A stretch of DNA of 64,000 nucleotides from NCBI GenBank assembly GCA_034008185.1, contig CM067082.1, forward strand, positions 155,937,895 to 156,001,894. Direction: 5' to 3'. Shown here one piece after another: positions 25,301 to 32,664 of this stretch. This DNA comes from Gorsachius magnificus. Lineage: Eukaryota; Chordata; Aves; Pelecaniformes; Ardeidae. Position numbers and translations under genes: made by a program. Each line of letters starts with the position of its first letter. The first letter of the stretch is position 1. The notes under the pieces are model-generated. The model saw only the letters and a program-made list of their open reading frames with translations, made no database searches and was not told the DNA's origin.

Positions 25301-28300
25301 GTTTTGCCATAATGCACCTTAATTCAAGGCAAGTCAAAGTCTTGCCTCGAAAAGCCTTCAGCTACGGTTGCACAGACCCACTCTGCCCACACTCCGCACG
25401 TTAAGTATCCTTTTTCCTTTAACCAACAAGCAACTCAGACTCCTGCCTCGCAGTCCTACATATCACCTCTGGGAGCACCCCATGTAATCAGGGGGAATGA
25501 AGCAGTTGTAATTCTCACGCCATGGGAACAAGCAAGAGAATGAGATCAAGAAGGCATTGATCAGAAGGATGCCAGCCTCCAGGAGCTGGATGCAGCACTG
25601 CTGTGTGAGATGGGAGGGAGTCTGGAGCTTAGGCTGAGAACACATGGCCATGCCCAAGGGCCAAAAAGAAATAGGAGATGCACCTGAGAAGCATACAAGT
25701 GTATTCCCATACTTGGAGCAACTGGCCGTATCATTAACTCCTCTCCCTTTGCAGTCACTGAGCAGTATCTAAGGTTAAAAAAAAAGAAAAAGGTCCTGTA
25801 GGAAAAAGCTCTTATGTACAAACACAGAATGGAATGGAAAGGAATATTTCAGTTGGAAGGGACCTACAATGATCACCTAGTCCAACTGCCTGACCAGTTC
25901 AGGGCTGACCCAAAGTTAAACCATGTTATTAAGGGCATTGTCCAGATGCCTCAAACACCGATGGGCTTGGGGCATCGACCCCCTCTGTAGCAAGCCTGTT
26001 CCAGAAGAGTTGGTTGATTCTTTTGTGTGTGTGGCAGTAACTGCACTGCTTTTCCAGGCAGGGAAAGTAGGTGCAAGGCTATCTTTAGCAGCTTGGGGTC
26101 ACAGATATCCTCTGAAAACAACTTTCCTTTCGTCCTACTGACATGTGCGCACATGTCTTATCTCACTCTGAATAGGGCTTTAGAGAGGCAGCAGCTGATA
26201 AACTGAATCAAAGCCTGGGATTCACCCAGCCCACTGCTTTTTCTGCTCTGGAGATGTGAGAGAGGCTCTAAAGCCCTCCAGCCTCCTCTTCCTGAATATA
26301 ACTTAATGTTCTTTACGTCATCTGGCATATACCTGGTCAGACAGAGGGGGGCAATTTTGGTCAGGGCACTACAGAAGGACAAAGCTGTTGAGAGTAGGCA
26401 TCCCGAAAAATCCATCTGGCCCATAATCTGCCCCCAGCCCAGATCAGAGAGATGCTCAGGGAGGTGGCCAGGGGGGAATGGTGTCTCCAGCTGATCAACA
26501 GGCAACCCAGATCTCAAGGAAAGATCTGTGAAAGGCAGGTGGCTCATCTTCCTTGTCAATGGACTAATCAATGAAGTCCAACTATGTAACCATATCATAT
26601 TGATATGAAAGGTTTGTTCTGAGGATGGAAGCATTTGACTTTACACCCTCCTTTCAGTGTATTTTAACTAACTAAACGTGAACGCCCTGGCCAGCACAGT
26701 GAGTTGAGCAGAGATCTCTCTCACTCTCTTTCACCTCACATTGGTCTGACAGACCCCAGTCTACCAGATTTTGACATTTATGTTGTAAATTCTCTAATGC
26801 AGGGATCCTCTCTTACCTATTTGTACAGGGCCCAGCACAATTCTGAAATACTCTGTGCTGTAAGGCACATTAGTAAGAGCTGCTGCAGATAACAACATTA
26901 TATTTGATCTGATAAACTCCATGAATGCTGATTGCTAATTTCTAAATGACTATTTGTCAGGTATTACCCTTTCACAAGCTAATCCTCCATGAAAGCTCGT
27001 ATTAACTATGACTCTAATATGGAAGATAAAGCCATTTGGCTATCAACCATTTACCTTATTATCTGAAATGCTCATAATATCTGAAAATATCGTTGCAAGA
27101 AAAGCAAAAAGGGTGTCAGCTGAGGTTACATGTGACAAAATTCTCCCAGGGACCCTCTGTTTCAGATAAGACATGCCACTAATTTCCATCTCTAGTTCCT
27201 GTAAATATCAGAACTGGTTAGAAATTATTGAACTTTAAGGAAGAAAGGTGATTTCTGATCTCTCTCTCAGTTCCACAGCAAAATACTGATTTTGTTCAAA
27301 ACAACTATTCAAACTTCCTTTGAGAAAATCTAGATGGTTCATTTCAGAACGACTGGAGGGCAAACGTTCCAGAGTGTTGAAGGAAACCAAATCTTTTTTT
27401 TCACTTCAGTTTGGCATTCACAGAATCACAGAATGGCAAGGGTTGGAAGGGACCTTGGGAGATCATCTAGTCCAACCTTCCTCCTTCACCCGTGAGCAGG
27501 TGAACCATCATGGTGCTTTTGGAAGCCATGGCACTGTTAGGTTAATGGTTGGGCTTGATGATCTTAAAGGTCTTTTCCAACCGAAACAATTCTATGGTTC
27601 TGTGATGGTTTCCTGGCCACATCCTTTCCTAAGGATGCTCTCCCAGCTGGGCTATATCTCCCACAATACAAAGCACTTCCAGCTCTGCTCAAGTCACCAG
27701 AGTGCCATGTGCATATGAGTCCTAGGCAGCATGGAAGAGACAATTTAGACACAACTGAGGCTGCAGTGTGGGAGCAGAAGCAAGAGGCACCTGAACTGGA
27801 CATCTTGCAAGCTGGAAGAGTGGTTCAAGTGGCTGCCATTTCATATAGAATCCAACCAAAAGTACAAAACTGTTTTTCTGATCACTCCCAACCAACCATC
27901 ATCTAGAAACATTGACTTCCATGAGAGCTCAGTGGTGTGAATTTGAATAGCAATTTTCAGTGCCCTGAGAGGTCATAGAATCATAGAATGTTTTGGGTTG
28001 GAAGGGACCCCTAGAGGTCATCTAGTCCAACCCCTCTGCAGTGAGCAGGGACACCGCTAACTAGATCAGGTTTCTCAGAGCCCCATCCAACCTGGCCTTG
28101 AATGTTTCCAGGGAATGGGGTCATTTAAATTAATCTCTAGTATCAGCATGATATTTTTTGCCCATACATTTTTTTTCTATTAATCTGGTTTTAGCCAAAG
28201 CAGAAATATTCATTAAGGCATAAAATGAAGGCAATAACATTTCTAAAGAAAGATAAATAAGAGATAAAAATAAGAGAGCTACAAAAGCCTGCCTACTGGG

Positions 28301-31300
28301 AAAAACATGAGATAGAAACAGCAAAGCAAAACCCCAAGAGAGCATGGAACAAGAGCAGCTCTTGGAGTTAGCAGGAAACTGCAAGAGCTTAGACCAGCTA
28401 TGAATTTGGCTGCTTGTCTTGAGAACATATTTCTCCAGGGTGTCATAGGCTTTTTGTTTGGTCCATACCAACCAAACTAGCAATGAGATGATGTTATTTT
28501 TTAAAAGCAGGTCCCGCTAGCACATATTTTACTAAGAATAGGTACAGCCTGCAAAGAAGCCAATGTTTTCTTAACCTTCTCAAGGCATATCTATCTGCTT
28601 GACCTGGTCTTCTCACTTGCCTACATTTCCTCTTGCCTATTCCTGGCCTTCTCACAGATTTTCCATTTATTATTCCAGAGGCAAGTTTTCCGTCTGCTTA
28701 ACAAAAATGATCCAGTGAGAGTAAGAATATGGAGAATCCTTCCAAAGGGAGCTATCTAATGGTGCATGGACAAGCTTCCACCACCTTGTGCCTTTGGTCT
28801 TCTTCCTAGTTACCACACTTTCCAAGTTTCCTTTCTACCTCCACATTTCTCAAGCTGCAATTCTCTTTCCGATATCGAACATGACTACCATGATAGTGGT
28901 CATCAAAAATCACTTCAGGTCAGAGAGGAATAAAGTGGCCTCAGTGCCAGTCTGTTTTTCCAGTCTCTATCCCATTTGGCTTGCAACCTTTAACCTTTTC
29001 ATACAGTATCTGATTACTGTATTCAGGGACTCAGAAGAAGATCTCTTGGCCCAGGCCCAAGGATGGAGACCTGCACGCTGTTCTCACTAACTTTACACGT
29101 GGCCTAGGCACATCTCCAAAGCCTTCAGGAAATTCAAGATGGTTATTCATGTTCCTCCCATCCTCTCTGCTCTTTGGTTTGTCAAAGAGGTTTACTCTTG
29201 GGAAGCATTTCTGAACTTCTTTTACATCTCATGATTCAGCATGCGGCTTGTTATTTTATCCCTGCTCTAGACACATTTCTAAATCAGAGGAATCAACTCT
29301 TGGTTTTCCATATTTGTGAGAGCGACTCTCTGCCCTGCAGCCTCTCCTTTGAGATTTACATCTGATTCACTATATCTCATTTAGGAACAGCTCAAAACCC
29401 TCTTTTTTTTCAGCTCAGTGATTTTTAGGGCATGGGTTCATCAAAGTGCTTACAAATGTGTTGGGTCCCTAGGTTTAGGATCTAGATTGACAGACTATAG
29501 GAGGCTTTCTAGAGGAGGTTTAACCTGTGCCTAGTCCCATGCCCCGAGAGACTGCCAAGAGCCACCTTACAGACAAGATGCTGGGCTAGGTAGTCTTTTA
29601 TTATTTTTTTTTTTTTTTAAAGGTAATAATAAAAAAAGACCCATAAATATTGACACTCAGATTCCTGTGTTGAAATTCTGCGACCCAATATGCCAGAGCA
29701 TATTTAAAGCCACGAAGCTTGCCTTTCCTAGTACATGTGTCTAATGGACACACGCTGTGGATGCAGCCTCACAGGCTCTATAAATACGCTGTTACCTGCA
29801 GAAAGACCAACGCAGCAACATGGTGCTTACCAAGGGTGGCTGCTTGGAGAATTTAGCCTCTTCTGCACCACTGAGCAAAGAGAAGGTTATATGGCAAGAA
29901 CACCTACCTCCCTAAACCTGATGGGAGATGAGCTAATGGCATCACCGATGGCATAAACAACCAAATTAAAAGCTTCCTTCACTGCTGCATCATTCTGAGC
30001 TGTCTTTGGAGGGCTGAGAAAGACTTCTGGTGACACAACGGAGAGTCATTATTCAGGGCCTAATTATAACCAACACATGTAGATTTTCCACGGCAGCCTT
30101 GGCCTGGTCAGAAAGCCCAACACGGTATAGCATAACAAAGAAACAGACCATAAACATGCCCGCTTAAGCCCTCTGACTCACAGGCATCTCTTGACAGCAG
30201 GCATTGATCAATAACCTTTTCCCATGGTGCTTGCTCCCAGACCCGCTGCTTCGCATGCTTTCCCTGTCTCCTTTGGAACAGGTTGCACCCATTGGGAATA
30301 ACCCAATAAGCATGGGCCGACAGTAGGGTATTTGTCTTTGCAAGACAGGTGTTGGGCAAGTAATGGAGCTTGAGCCATCCTCAAAGTGAACACCCACCCA
30401 AGGGCCAGGCTCGGTCTTCAGCTCCAAGTCCTGACTCATGAGGTAATCACAGTTTTATGGAAGAGGACAAATGCCCTTCCCAACACCACTCAGCACCTCC
30501 AAGGGATAGCAAAGAGTGGGACAAGTGCCAGCGAGTTCCACAGATCAGGTGTCACTGATGGACACGGGGACTGAGTCACTGATGGGAAAGACTGTGAAAG
30601 GAAAGGTCCAGAAAAGGGAAACCAGAAAACCAAATAAAAGCTGAGCGCCTTAAATACAGGTATGAAACACAGGCCATTCCTTCTCATTTGGATTTCTAAT
30701 TTATCTTTCTGCCAGTCAAAAACATCTATTTTGCTACTCAAGCGGCAAAGCCTTTTACATCTGCGAGTTAATTTACAGGTGCTGCCTGAGTTGTAAACTG
30801 CTTGCTGTGACCTTGCCAAATGGGAGAGAAGCTTGAAAATTTAGAGCTTCCTTTGTGAAAATATGCGTGTCACATTTTTGTCACCATTATGACGAACTTG
30901 TTCTGACCTCCACCAGTGTTGAGGGACCCTCTGAAGGCAAGTTCTTCACTGACCACAGCAAACAGAGGCATCCTGGACCTAGTAGAGTTCTGGGAGCATA
31001 CCAGGACTACAGGCTATCCAGCAACACAAGCTGGGGAAAGCCTGAAGAGGCCTGGCAAGAACAAGGTTGCTGGTGGGTACCTTTGTATAGGAAAACTGAG
31101 ATGGACTGTAATTAGTGTGTTCAACTAAACCCTATCAGGAGGAGGGTAAGATGGGGCTTTAGCAGTCCCTGATCCAGAGGATGGTAATGGATCTCTTCAA
31201 TTACTATGAAACCAGGATGGATGGGAGCTTTAGAGATCTGGTTCATCCCAGCTGCCCCACAACAAGCCAGTTCTACATCATCCAGCCCCGACTGATCCCT

Positions 31301-32648
31301 TCCTAAAAACCCCCGGTGATCAGATTCTCTCTCCAGGTCATGTATTCCAGCGCTTAACCCCCTTTACAGCTTCAGGGCTTTTATCCATGTCTAACCCACA
31401 CTCCTTTGCAGCAGTTTGGTGGCAGAAGTTTTATTCACGCTCCCACCCCAACTCAGAAGTGCATTGCCTGTCTCCTTGCAGGCATACCCACCCTGGTGAC
31501 AAACACAAGCACCCACCTTTGACAGTGACGAGCACAGAGCTGTATGTCTGGCCTGCCAGGTTGGAGGCTGTGCAGGTGTACAGCCCGTTGTCTATCTGCT
31601 TGCAGAAGAGGATCTTCAGCACAAAGTTCTCCTGATCATCCTCATAGATGACATGCCGCCGCCCTTCCAAAATGACCTCGTTGTCCTTCTTCCACACAAT
31701 CTCTGGCTTGGGCTCACCCGTCACGTAGCAGCTCAGCTTGGCGTGCTTCCCCTCTGTCACGCTGCACGTGCGTGTCAATGCCCCAAAAGTTGCGTTGCGG
31801 GCCCCTTTGGTGGTAAGTCCAGCTGCTCTCTCATAATCCCGGGAGAGGCTATAGCTGATGCCAGACAACCCTTCTGCCATGGAGTAAGATTGGGCAGACA
31901 TTGAATCAAGAGCCCCATGGGAGATGTCCATCTTCCTGATCTCCTCCCGCCTCTTTTGCAAGTGAGACAACAAGGATGCTGTCTTGCCACAGCTGGTATC
32001 AAAGTGGCTGCTGCTGCCCGGGTTGGAAGAGCCCCGTGTTTCCACCACCAGTGCAGCCGAAGCGCTGGCAGAGCCGATGGGATTCTCTGCCCGGCAGGTG
32101 TAGGTGCCGCTGTCCCCCAGCCGGGCAGATTGGATGGTGAGAGCGTTTGACTCCCCGACAGACTCAATCTGGAAGCGGCCAGCATCAGCCTGGTTCCGCA
32201 GGTGTCTCCCATCCTTCTCCCAGTTCACCGAGAGGGGAGGGCTGCCCTGGACTTTGCATCTGAACATGGCGTCTTCTCCCAATGTTACTTTGATGGAGGA
32301 GGGTTTCTGAATGAAGTATGGGGCTGACTCTGTTACTGTAGTCTCCTCTCCAACTTTGATGCTGACAGCTGCAAAAGCTTCCCCAATGGTGTTCTTGGCC
32401 CGGCAGATGTATTGACCACTGTCCTCCAGGCTCAGATCATAGATTGTTAGCCTATAGAGATCCCCATCTTCTGTGGTTTTAAACCTTCCTCCAGACTGGA
32501 CTGGAAGTTTATCCTTTTCCCAGCTCACAACCGGGATGGGGTTTCCAATGATCTGGCAGCTCAAGGTGGCATCCTTCCCCACAGACACCATGAACGCCTT
32601 CGGCCGGGTCAAGAACCGGGGGACTCCACTGAACGAGCTGTAATCCAT
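4086..32648 (-). CDS. OBSCN: Obscurin, N-terminal part (10 exons, Ig1 to Ig11 plus one Fn3), continues off-window
   Basis: Giant muscle protein of the Ig/Fn3 family. Obscurin surrounds sarcomeres at M-bands and Z-discs and ties them to the sarcoplasmic reticulum; its N-terminal Ig domains are known to bind titin M10 and myomesin. Joined coding segments, all on the minus strand: 32648-31517, 23484-23215, 20433-20173, 15996-15694, 14985-14719, 13886-13611, 9999-9727, 6212-5937, 5193-4918, 4361-4086. They total 3610 nt and read through without a stop. All introns are GT-AG and phase 1. The domain order Ig1-Ig5, Fn3, Ig6 and onward is that of vertebrate obscurin; the Fn3 after Ig5, and an N-terminus starting MD with the Ig1 stretch [10 protein letters not shown], separate it from titin, SPEG and the myomesins. 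OBSL1 shares the Ig1-Ig5-Fn3 layout but I judge the sequence closer to OBSCN. The kinase, SH3, RhoGEF and ankyrin-binding parts of full obscurin would lie off the left edge. Confidence 0.93.
4362..4917 (-). other. OBSCN: OBSCN intron between Ig10 and Ig11 (556 bp)
   Basis: Short GT-AG intron (GTGAGC ... CTCCAG) separating the two near-identical Ig exons. It contains no recognisable repeat. Its edges do not resemble those of the introns on the other sides of the two exons, so the Ig10/Ig11 similarity stops near the exon borders. Confidence 0.85.
4918..5193 (-). CDS. OBSCN: OBSCN exon encoding Ig10
   Basis: The exon is 276 nt, phase 1-1, with acceptor TTTTCTTACAG and donor GTGAGC. It encodes one 92-residue I-set Ig domain with Cys28, Trp39, Tyr76 and Cys78. 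Compared with Ig11 it has Leu48 instead of Ser and an extra cysteine (Cys62) instead of Arg; both changes are C-to-T transitions at CpG sites that are intact in the Ig11 exon. It is otherwise a complete, plausible domain. Confidence 0.93.
5194..5936 (-). other. OBSCN: OBSCN intron between Ig9 and Ig10 (743 bp)
   Basis: A small intron. It holds a MIR-like SINE relic near 5.3-5.4 kb and a T-homopolymer of 17 bases at about 5737-5753. Nothing else stands out. Confidence 0.8.
5300..5440. repeat. MIR-like SINE relic
   Basis: The stretch containing CAGATTTGAACCTGGGACTT resembles the MIR 3' core, which has a GATT-CGAACCCAGG-type segment derived from a tRNA-like SINE. The similarity is loose and recalled from memory. 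It is not a functional tRNA gene because no acceptor stem or anticodon arm can be formed around it. Confidence 0.35.
5937..6212 (-). CDS. OBSCN: OBSCN exon encoding Ig9
   Basis: The exon is 276 nt, phase 1-1, with acceptor TCTTTCCAG and donor GTGAGA. The 92-residue Ig domain opens [11 protein letters not shown] and has Cys28 (LVCEV), Trp39 (VVWKKD) and the F-strand motif DQGSYTC (Tyr76, Cys78). All core Ig residues are present. By position this is the domain just before the long near-identical repeat array, and its sequence is clearly more divergent from Ig10 and Ig11 than they are from each other. Confidence 0.92.
6213..9726 (-). other. OBSCN: OBSCN intron between Ig8 and Ig9 (3514 bp)
   Basis: The intron contains one antisense CR1 fragment near 8.5 kb. 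The rest is unique-looking sequence. Open frames here, up to about 116 codons, have no domain signature and no splice signals that would fit the obscurin phase. Confidence 0.8.
8480..8655 (-). repeat. CR1 LINE 3' end fragment
   Basis: The reverse complement of a CR1 3' end: it opens with ATAGAATCATAGAATTG, then GGTTGGAAAAGACC and the conserved CCATCCCACCACTAAACCC block. It breaks off after about 175 bp in the CAGCCCATTC segment. Same orientation as OBSCN. Confidence 0.92.
9727..9999 (-). CDS. OBSCN: OBSCN exon encoding Ig8
   Basis: The exon is 273 nt, phase 1-1, with acceptor TTTTGTTTCAG and donor GTAAGT. The 91-residue Ig domain opens [10 protein letters not shown]. Trp38 (VKWYKDGKE) and the F-strand DEGMYTC (Tyr75, Cys77) are present, but the B-strand position reads EFISETSE, with Ser where the human domain, as I remember it, has Cys. 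The usual intradomain disulfide pair is therefore incomplete. It corresponds to human obscurin Ig8 by order and by the shared ETSEA and KDG stretches. Confidence 0.92.
10000..13610 (-). other. OBSCN: OBSCN intron between Ig7 and Ig8 (3611 bp)
   Basis: AT-rich in its left part. It holds a MIR-like relic near 13.2-13.3 kb, a short GA-rich tract near 12.25 kb, a T-run near 12.35 kb and an A-run near 13.16 kb. I saw no CR1 copy and no convincing additional exon. Confidence 0.8.
13205..13315 (-). repeat. MIR-like SINE relic
   Basis: The segment AGTGACTTGTCCAATGTCAC followed by ATAG and a GGCAGA-like stretch resembles the MIR consensus block for 'gtgacttgcccaaggtcacacagc'. This is an old mammal- and sauropsid-shared SINE type that survives at low copy in birds. 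Recalled similarity only. Confidence 0.45.
13611..13886 (-). CDS. OBSCN: OBSCN exon encoding Ig7
   Basis: The exon is 276 nt, phase 1-1, with acceptor TGCTCCTGGCAG and donor GTATGT. The 92-residue Ig domain opens [10 protein letters not shown]. Trp39 ([10 protein letters not shown]) and the F-strand DAGVYEC (Tyr76, Cys78) are present; the B strand reads FQAELSD and lacks the usual Cys, as I recall for the human domain too. A second cysteine (Cys80) sits two residues after the canonical one. Confidence 0.92.
13887..14718 (-). other. OBSCN: OBSCN intron between Ig6 and Ig7 (832 bp)
   Basis: Short intron. A stretch near 14.23-14.28 kb (GAGGAAAGCTGGAGTCTCAA) weakly recalls the MIR 'gaggaaactgaggc' box. 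Nothing else is recognisable. Confidence 0.75.
14719..14985 (-). CDS. OBSCN: OBSCN exon encoding Ig6
   Basis: The exon is 267 nt, phase 1-1, with acceptor CTTCCCCAG and donor GTATTT. The 89-residue Ig domain opens [10 protein letters not shown]. The core Trp35 (GTWYLNGK) is present, but both usual disulfide cysteines are absent: the B strand reads LFTVDLT and the F strand AEVKFVANN. The same absence is remembered for the human counterpart, so it looks like a family feature. The domain follows the Fn3 module, which fixes its place as Ig6. Confidence 0.92.
14986..15693 (-). other. OBSCN: OBSCN intron between Fn3 and Ig6 (708 bp)
   Basis: Short GT-AG intron (GTGAGC ... CCCCAG). No repeat, RNA gene or additional exon was recognised. 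Confidence 0.8.
15694..15996 (-). CDS. OBSCN: OBSCN exon encoding the Fn3 domain
   Basis: The exon is 303 nt, phase 1-1, with acceptor CTTGTGCAG and donor GTGAGC. It encodes one 101-residue fibronectin type III domain. Hallmarks are the proline-rich entry [12 protein letters not shown], Trp27 in LAWSPP, Gly40-Tyr41 in [10 protein letters not shown], Leu71 in the SNLSEE turn, and the F strand [12 protein letters not shown] with Tyr77. A single Fn3 between Ig5 and Ig6 is diagnostic of the obscurin/OBSL1 architecture. An A-rich tract sits on the plus strand just right of the acceptor, giving a long polypyrimidine tract on the coding strand. Confidence 0.94.
17608..17700 (-). repeat. MIR SINE relic
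   Basis: The block TTTGCCTCAGTTTACCCATC followed by TGTAAAATGGGCAT is an excellent match to the recalled MIR consensus (tgcctcagtttccccatctgtaaaatggg). Flanks are diverged. It is the clearest MIR copy in the window. Confidence 0.7.
18849..19150 (-). repeat. CR1 LINE 3' end fragment
   Basis: About 300 bp of reverse-complement CR1, opening ATAGAGTCATAGGATCG and running through the GGTTGATAAAGGCC block and the Thr-Arg-Gly (CCTCGTCCTATCGCCC) segment of the ORF end. The reading frame on the minus strand retains CR1 C-terminal words with breaks. Confidence 0.92.
19908..20135 (-). repeat. CR1 LINE 3' end fragment next to the Ig5 exon
   Basis: A CR1 copy of a different subfamily, opening TCACAGAATCACACTGAATC, with GGCAGGGGTTGGAAGGGCCC and a CTGGGCAGCCTGTTCCAGTG block. 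It ends only about 40 bp from the splice donor of the Ig5 exon. Confidence 0.9.
20173..20433 (-). CDS. OBSCN: OBSCN exon encoding Ig5
   Basis: The exon is 261 nt, phase 1-1, with acceptor TTACTTAAAG and donor GTAAGC. The 87-residue Ig domain opens [14 protein letters not shown]. Cys22 (B strand, IFCVEL) and Trp34 (IQWLKNKEE) are present, but the F-strand motif reads [10 protein letters not shown], so the usual Tyr and Cys are replaced by Ile and Phe and the disulfide cannot form. The human domain is remembered as having the same change. It directly precedes the Fn3 exon. Confidence 0.93.
20434..23214 (-). other. OBSCN: OBSCN intron between Ig4 and Ig5 (2781 bp)
   Basis: Holds one GC-rich antisense CR1 copy near 22.0-22.5 kb. 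The long overlapping open frames there belong to that repeat. The remainder shows no recognisable element. Confidence 0.8.
22004..22492 (-). repeat. GC-rich young-looking CR1 copy (about 490 bp)
   Basis: Reverse-complement CR1 opening ACAGAATCGTTCAGGTTGG, with the subfamily-specific AAGCTCCCCCAGCCCAAGCG segment and a very GC-rich body. It is strikingly similar to the copies at 46.3, 53.8 and 56.6 kb, including the GGAATTGTTCCCCAGGGCCA block, so it belongs to one recently active subfamily. Confidence 0.93.
23215..23484 (-). CDS. OBSCN: OBSCN exon encoding Ig4
   Basis: The exon is 270 nt, phase 1-1, with acceptor TACCCTCTTAAG and donor GTAAGA. The 90-residue Ig domain opens [20 protein letters not shown], very close to the remembered human Ig4 start. 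Cys25 (FQCEV), Trp36 (TAWFKEE) and F-strand DAVYIC (Tyr73, Cys75) complete a canonical domain. The open frame extends past the donor into intron, which explains a longer apparent ORF on this strand. Confidence 0.94.
25820..26010 (-). repeat. CR1 LINE 3' end fragment (divergent subfamily)
   Basis: Opens ACACAGAATGGAATGG, then CAGTTGGAAGGGACCTACAA and a GATCACCTAGTCCAACTGCC block ending near AAGCCTGTTCCAG. The terminal 8-bp units are degenerate. A separate CR1 subfamily from the GC-rich copies. Confidence 0.85.
27417..27490 (-). repeat. CR1 3' end, left arm of a fold-back pair
   Basis: Reverse-complement CR1 end (TTCACAGAATCACAGAATGG, then GGGTTGGAAGGGACCTTGGG). It stops after about 70 bp and is followed by an oppositely oriented CR1 end. 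Confidence 0.85.
27530..27607 (+). repeat. CR1 3' end, right arm of a fold-back pair
   Basis: Sense CR1 end with GTTGGGCTTGATGATCTTAA and the terminal CAATTCTATGGTTCTGTGAT units. It faces the preceding minus-strand fragment, giving an imperfect inverted repeat with arms of about 60 bp. Confidence 0.85.
27973..28121 (-). repeat. CR1 LINE 3' end fragment
   Basis: Opens TCATAGAATCATAGAATG with TTTTGGGTTGGAAGGGACCC and continues into CAACCTGGCCTTGAATGTTT. Same subfamily as the copies at 39.0 and 56.4 kb (GACCCCTAGAGGTCATCTAG block). Confidence 0.93.
29555..29602 (+). repeat. Possible old CR1 tail
   Basis: GACAAGATGCTGGGCTAGGT followed by AGTCTTT recalls the 3' portion of older CR1 subfamilies ('gatactgggctagatggacctttgg'). 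The match is short and it runs into a T-rich tract. Confidence 0.35.
31185..31400 (-). repeat. Old, diverged CR1 fragment
   Basis: The block around TCCAGCGCTTAACCCCCTTT and TTATCCATGTCTAACCC matches the recalled CR1 'ccagtgcttaaccaccctcacag ... ctaatgtctaacc' segment in reverse complement, with many substitutions. It lies within about 120 bp of the donor of the first coding exon. Confidence 0.65.
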
Positions 32649-32657
32649 CTTGGTTTC
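31517..32657 (-). CDS. OBSCN: OBSCN first coding exon: start codon, Ig1, Ig2, linker, Ig3
   Basis: The coding part runs from the ATG at 32648 to 31517 (1132 nt, 377 codons plus one base); nine UTR bases precede it after a splice acceptor. The start is supported by the obscurin-type N-terminus [19 protein letters not shown] and by A at -3 and G at +4. Ig1 covers about residues 10-100 (Cys31, Trp43, Tyr80, Cys82), Ig2 about 108-203 (Cys131, Trp143, Cys185) and Ig3 about 290-377 (Cys307, Trp319, Cys359). Between Ig2 and Ig3 lies a linker of roughly 85 residues, with the basic helix-like stretch [18 protein letters not shown] and then a Ser/Tyr-rich segment. In mammals Ig1 binds titin M10 and the region around Ig3 binds myomesin. 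Three Ig domains sit in one exon, unlike the later one-domain exons. Confidence 0.95.
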
Positions 32658-32664
32658 CTAAAGG
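32649..32664 (-). promoter_or_regulatory. OBSCN: Splice acceptor and 9-nt 5' UTR before the OBSCN start codon
   Basis: On the coding strand the sequence reads TCTCATCCTTTAG, then GAAACCAAG, then ATG. The pyrimidine-rich tract and AG form a good acceptor, so transcription starts in at least one upstream non-coding exon to the right. Nothing near 32.7 kb looks like a core promoter. Confidence 0.75.

Larger units (their letters stand above)
23485..31516 (-). other. OBSCN: OBSCN intron between Ig3 and Ig4 (8032 bp)
   Basis: The largest intron within the visible coding part. It contains CR1 fragments near 25.8, 27.4-27.6, 28.0 and 31.2 kb and a possible older CR1 tail near 29.5 kb. A 158-codon open frame at 26158-26634 (minus) has no domain signature and is treated as chance. 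No other gene was recognised. Confidence 0.8.

Noticed and set aside
26158..26634. 158-codon minus-strand open frame in the large OBSCN intron
   Set aside because: No domain signature, biased Leu/Ser/Pro composition, no fitting phase-1 splice sites; frames of this size are expected by chance.
31775..32212. 145-codon minus-strand frame and plus-strand frames inside the first OBSCN coding exon
   Set aside because: Shadows of the real obscurin reading frame in the same exon.
4086..32648. Titin, SPEG, myomesin or OBSL1 instead of obscurin
   Set aside because: One Fn3 between Ig5 and Ig6 and the recognised N-terminus exclude titin, SPEG and myomesin. OBSL1 has a similar start but lacks the long near-identical Ig array that begins at Ig10; a phylogenetic tree would settle it.
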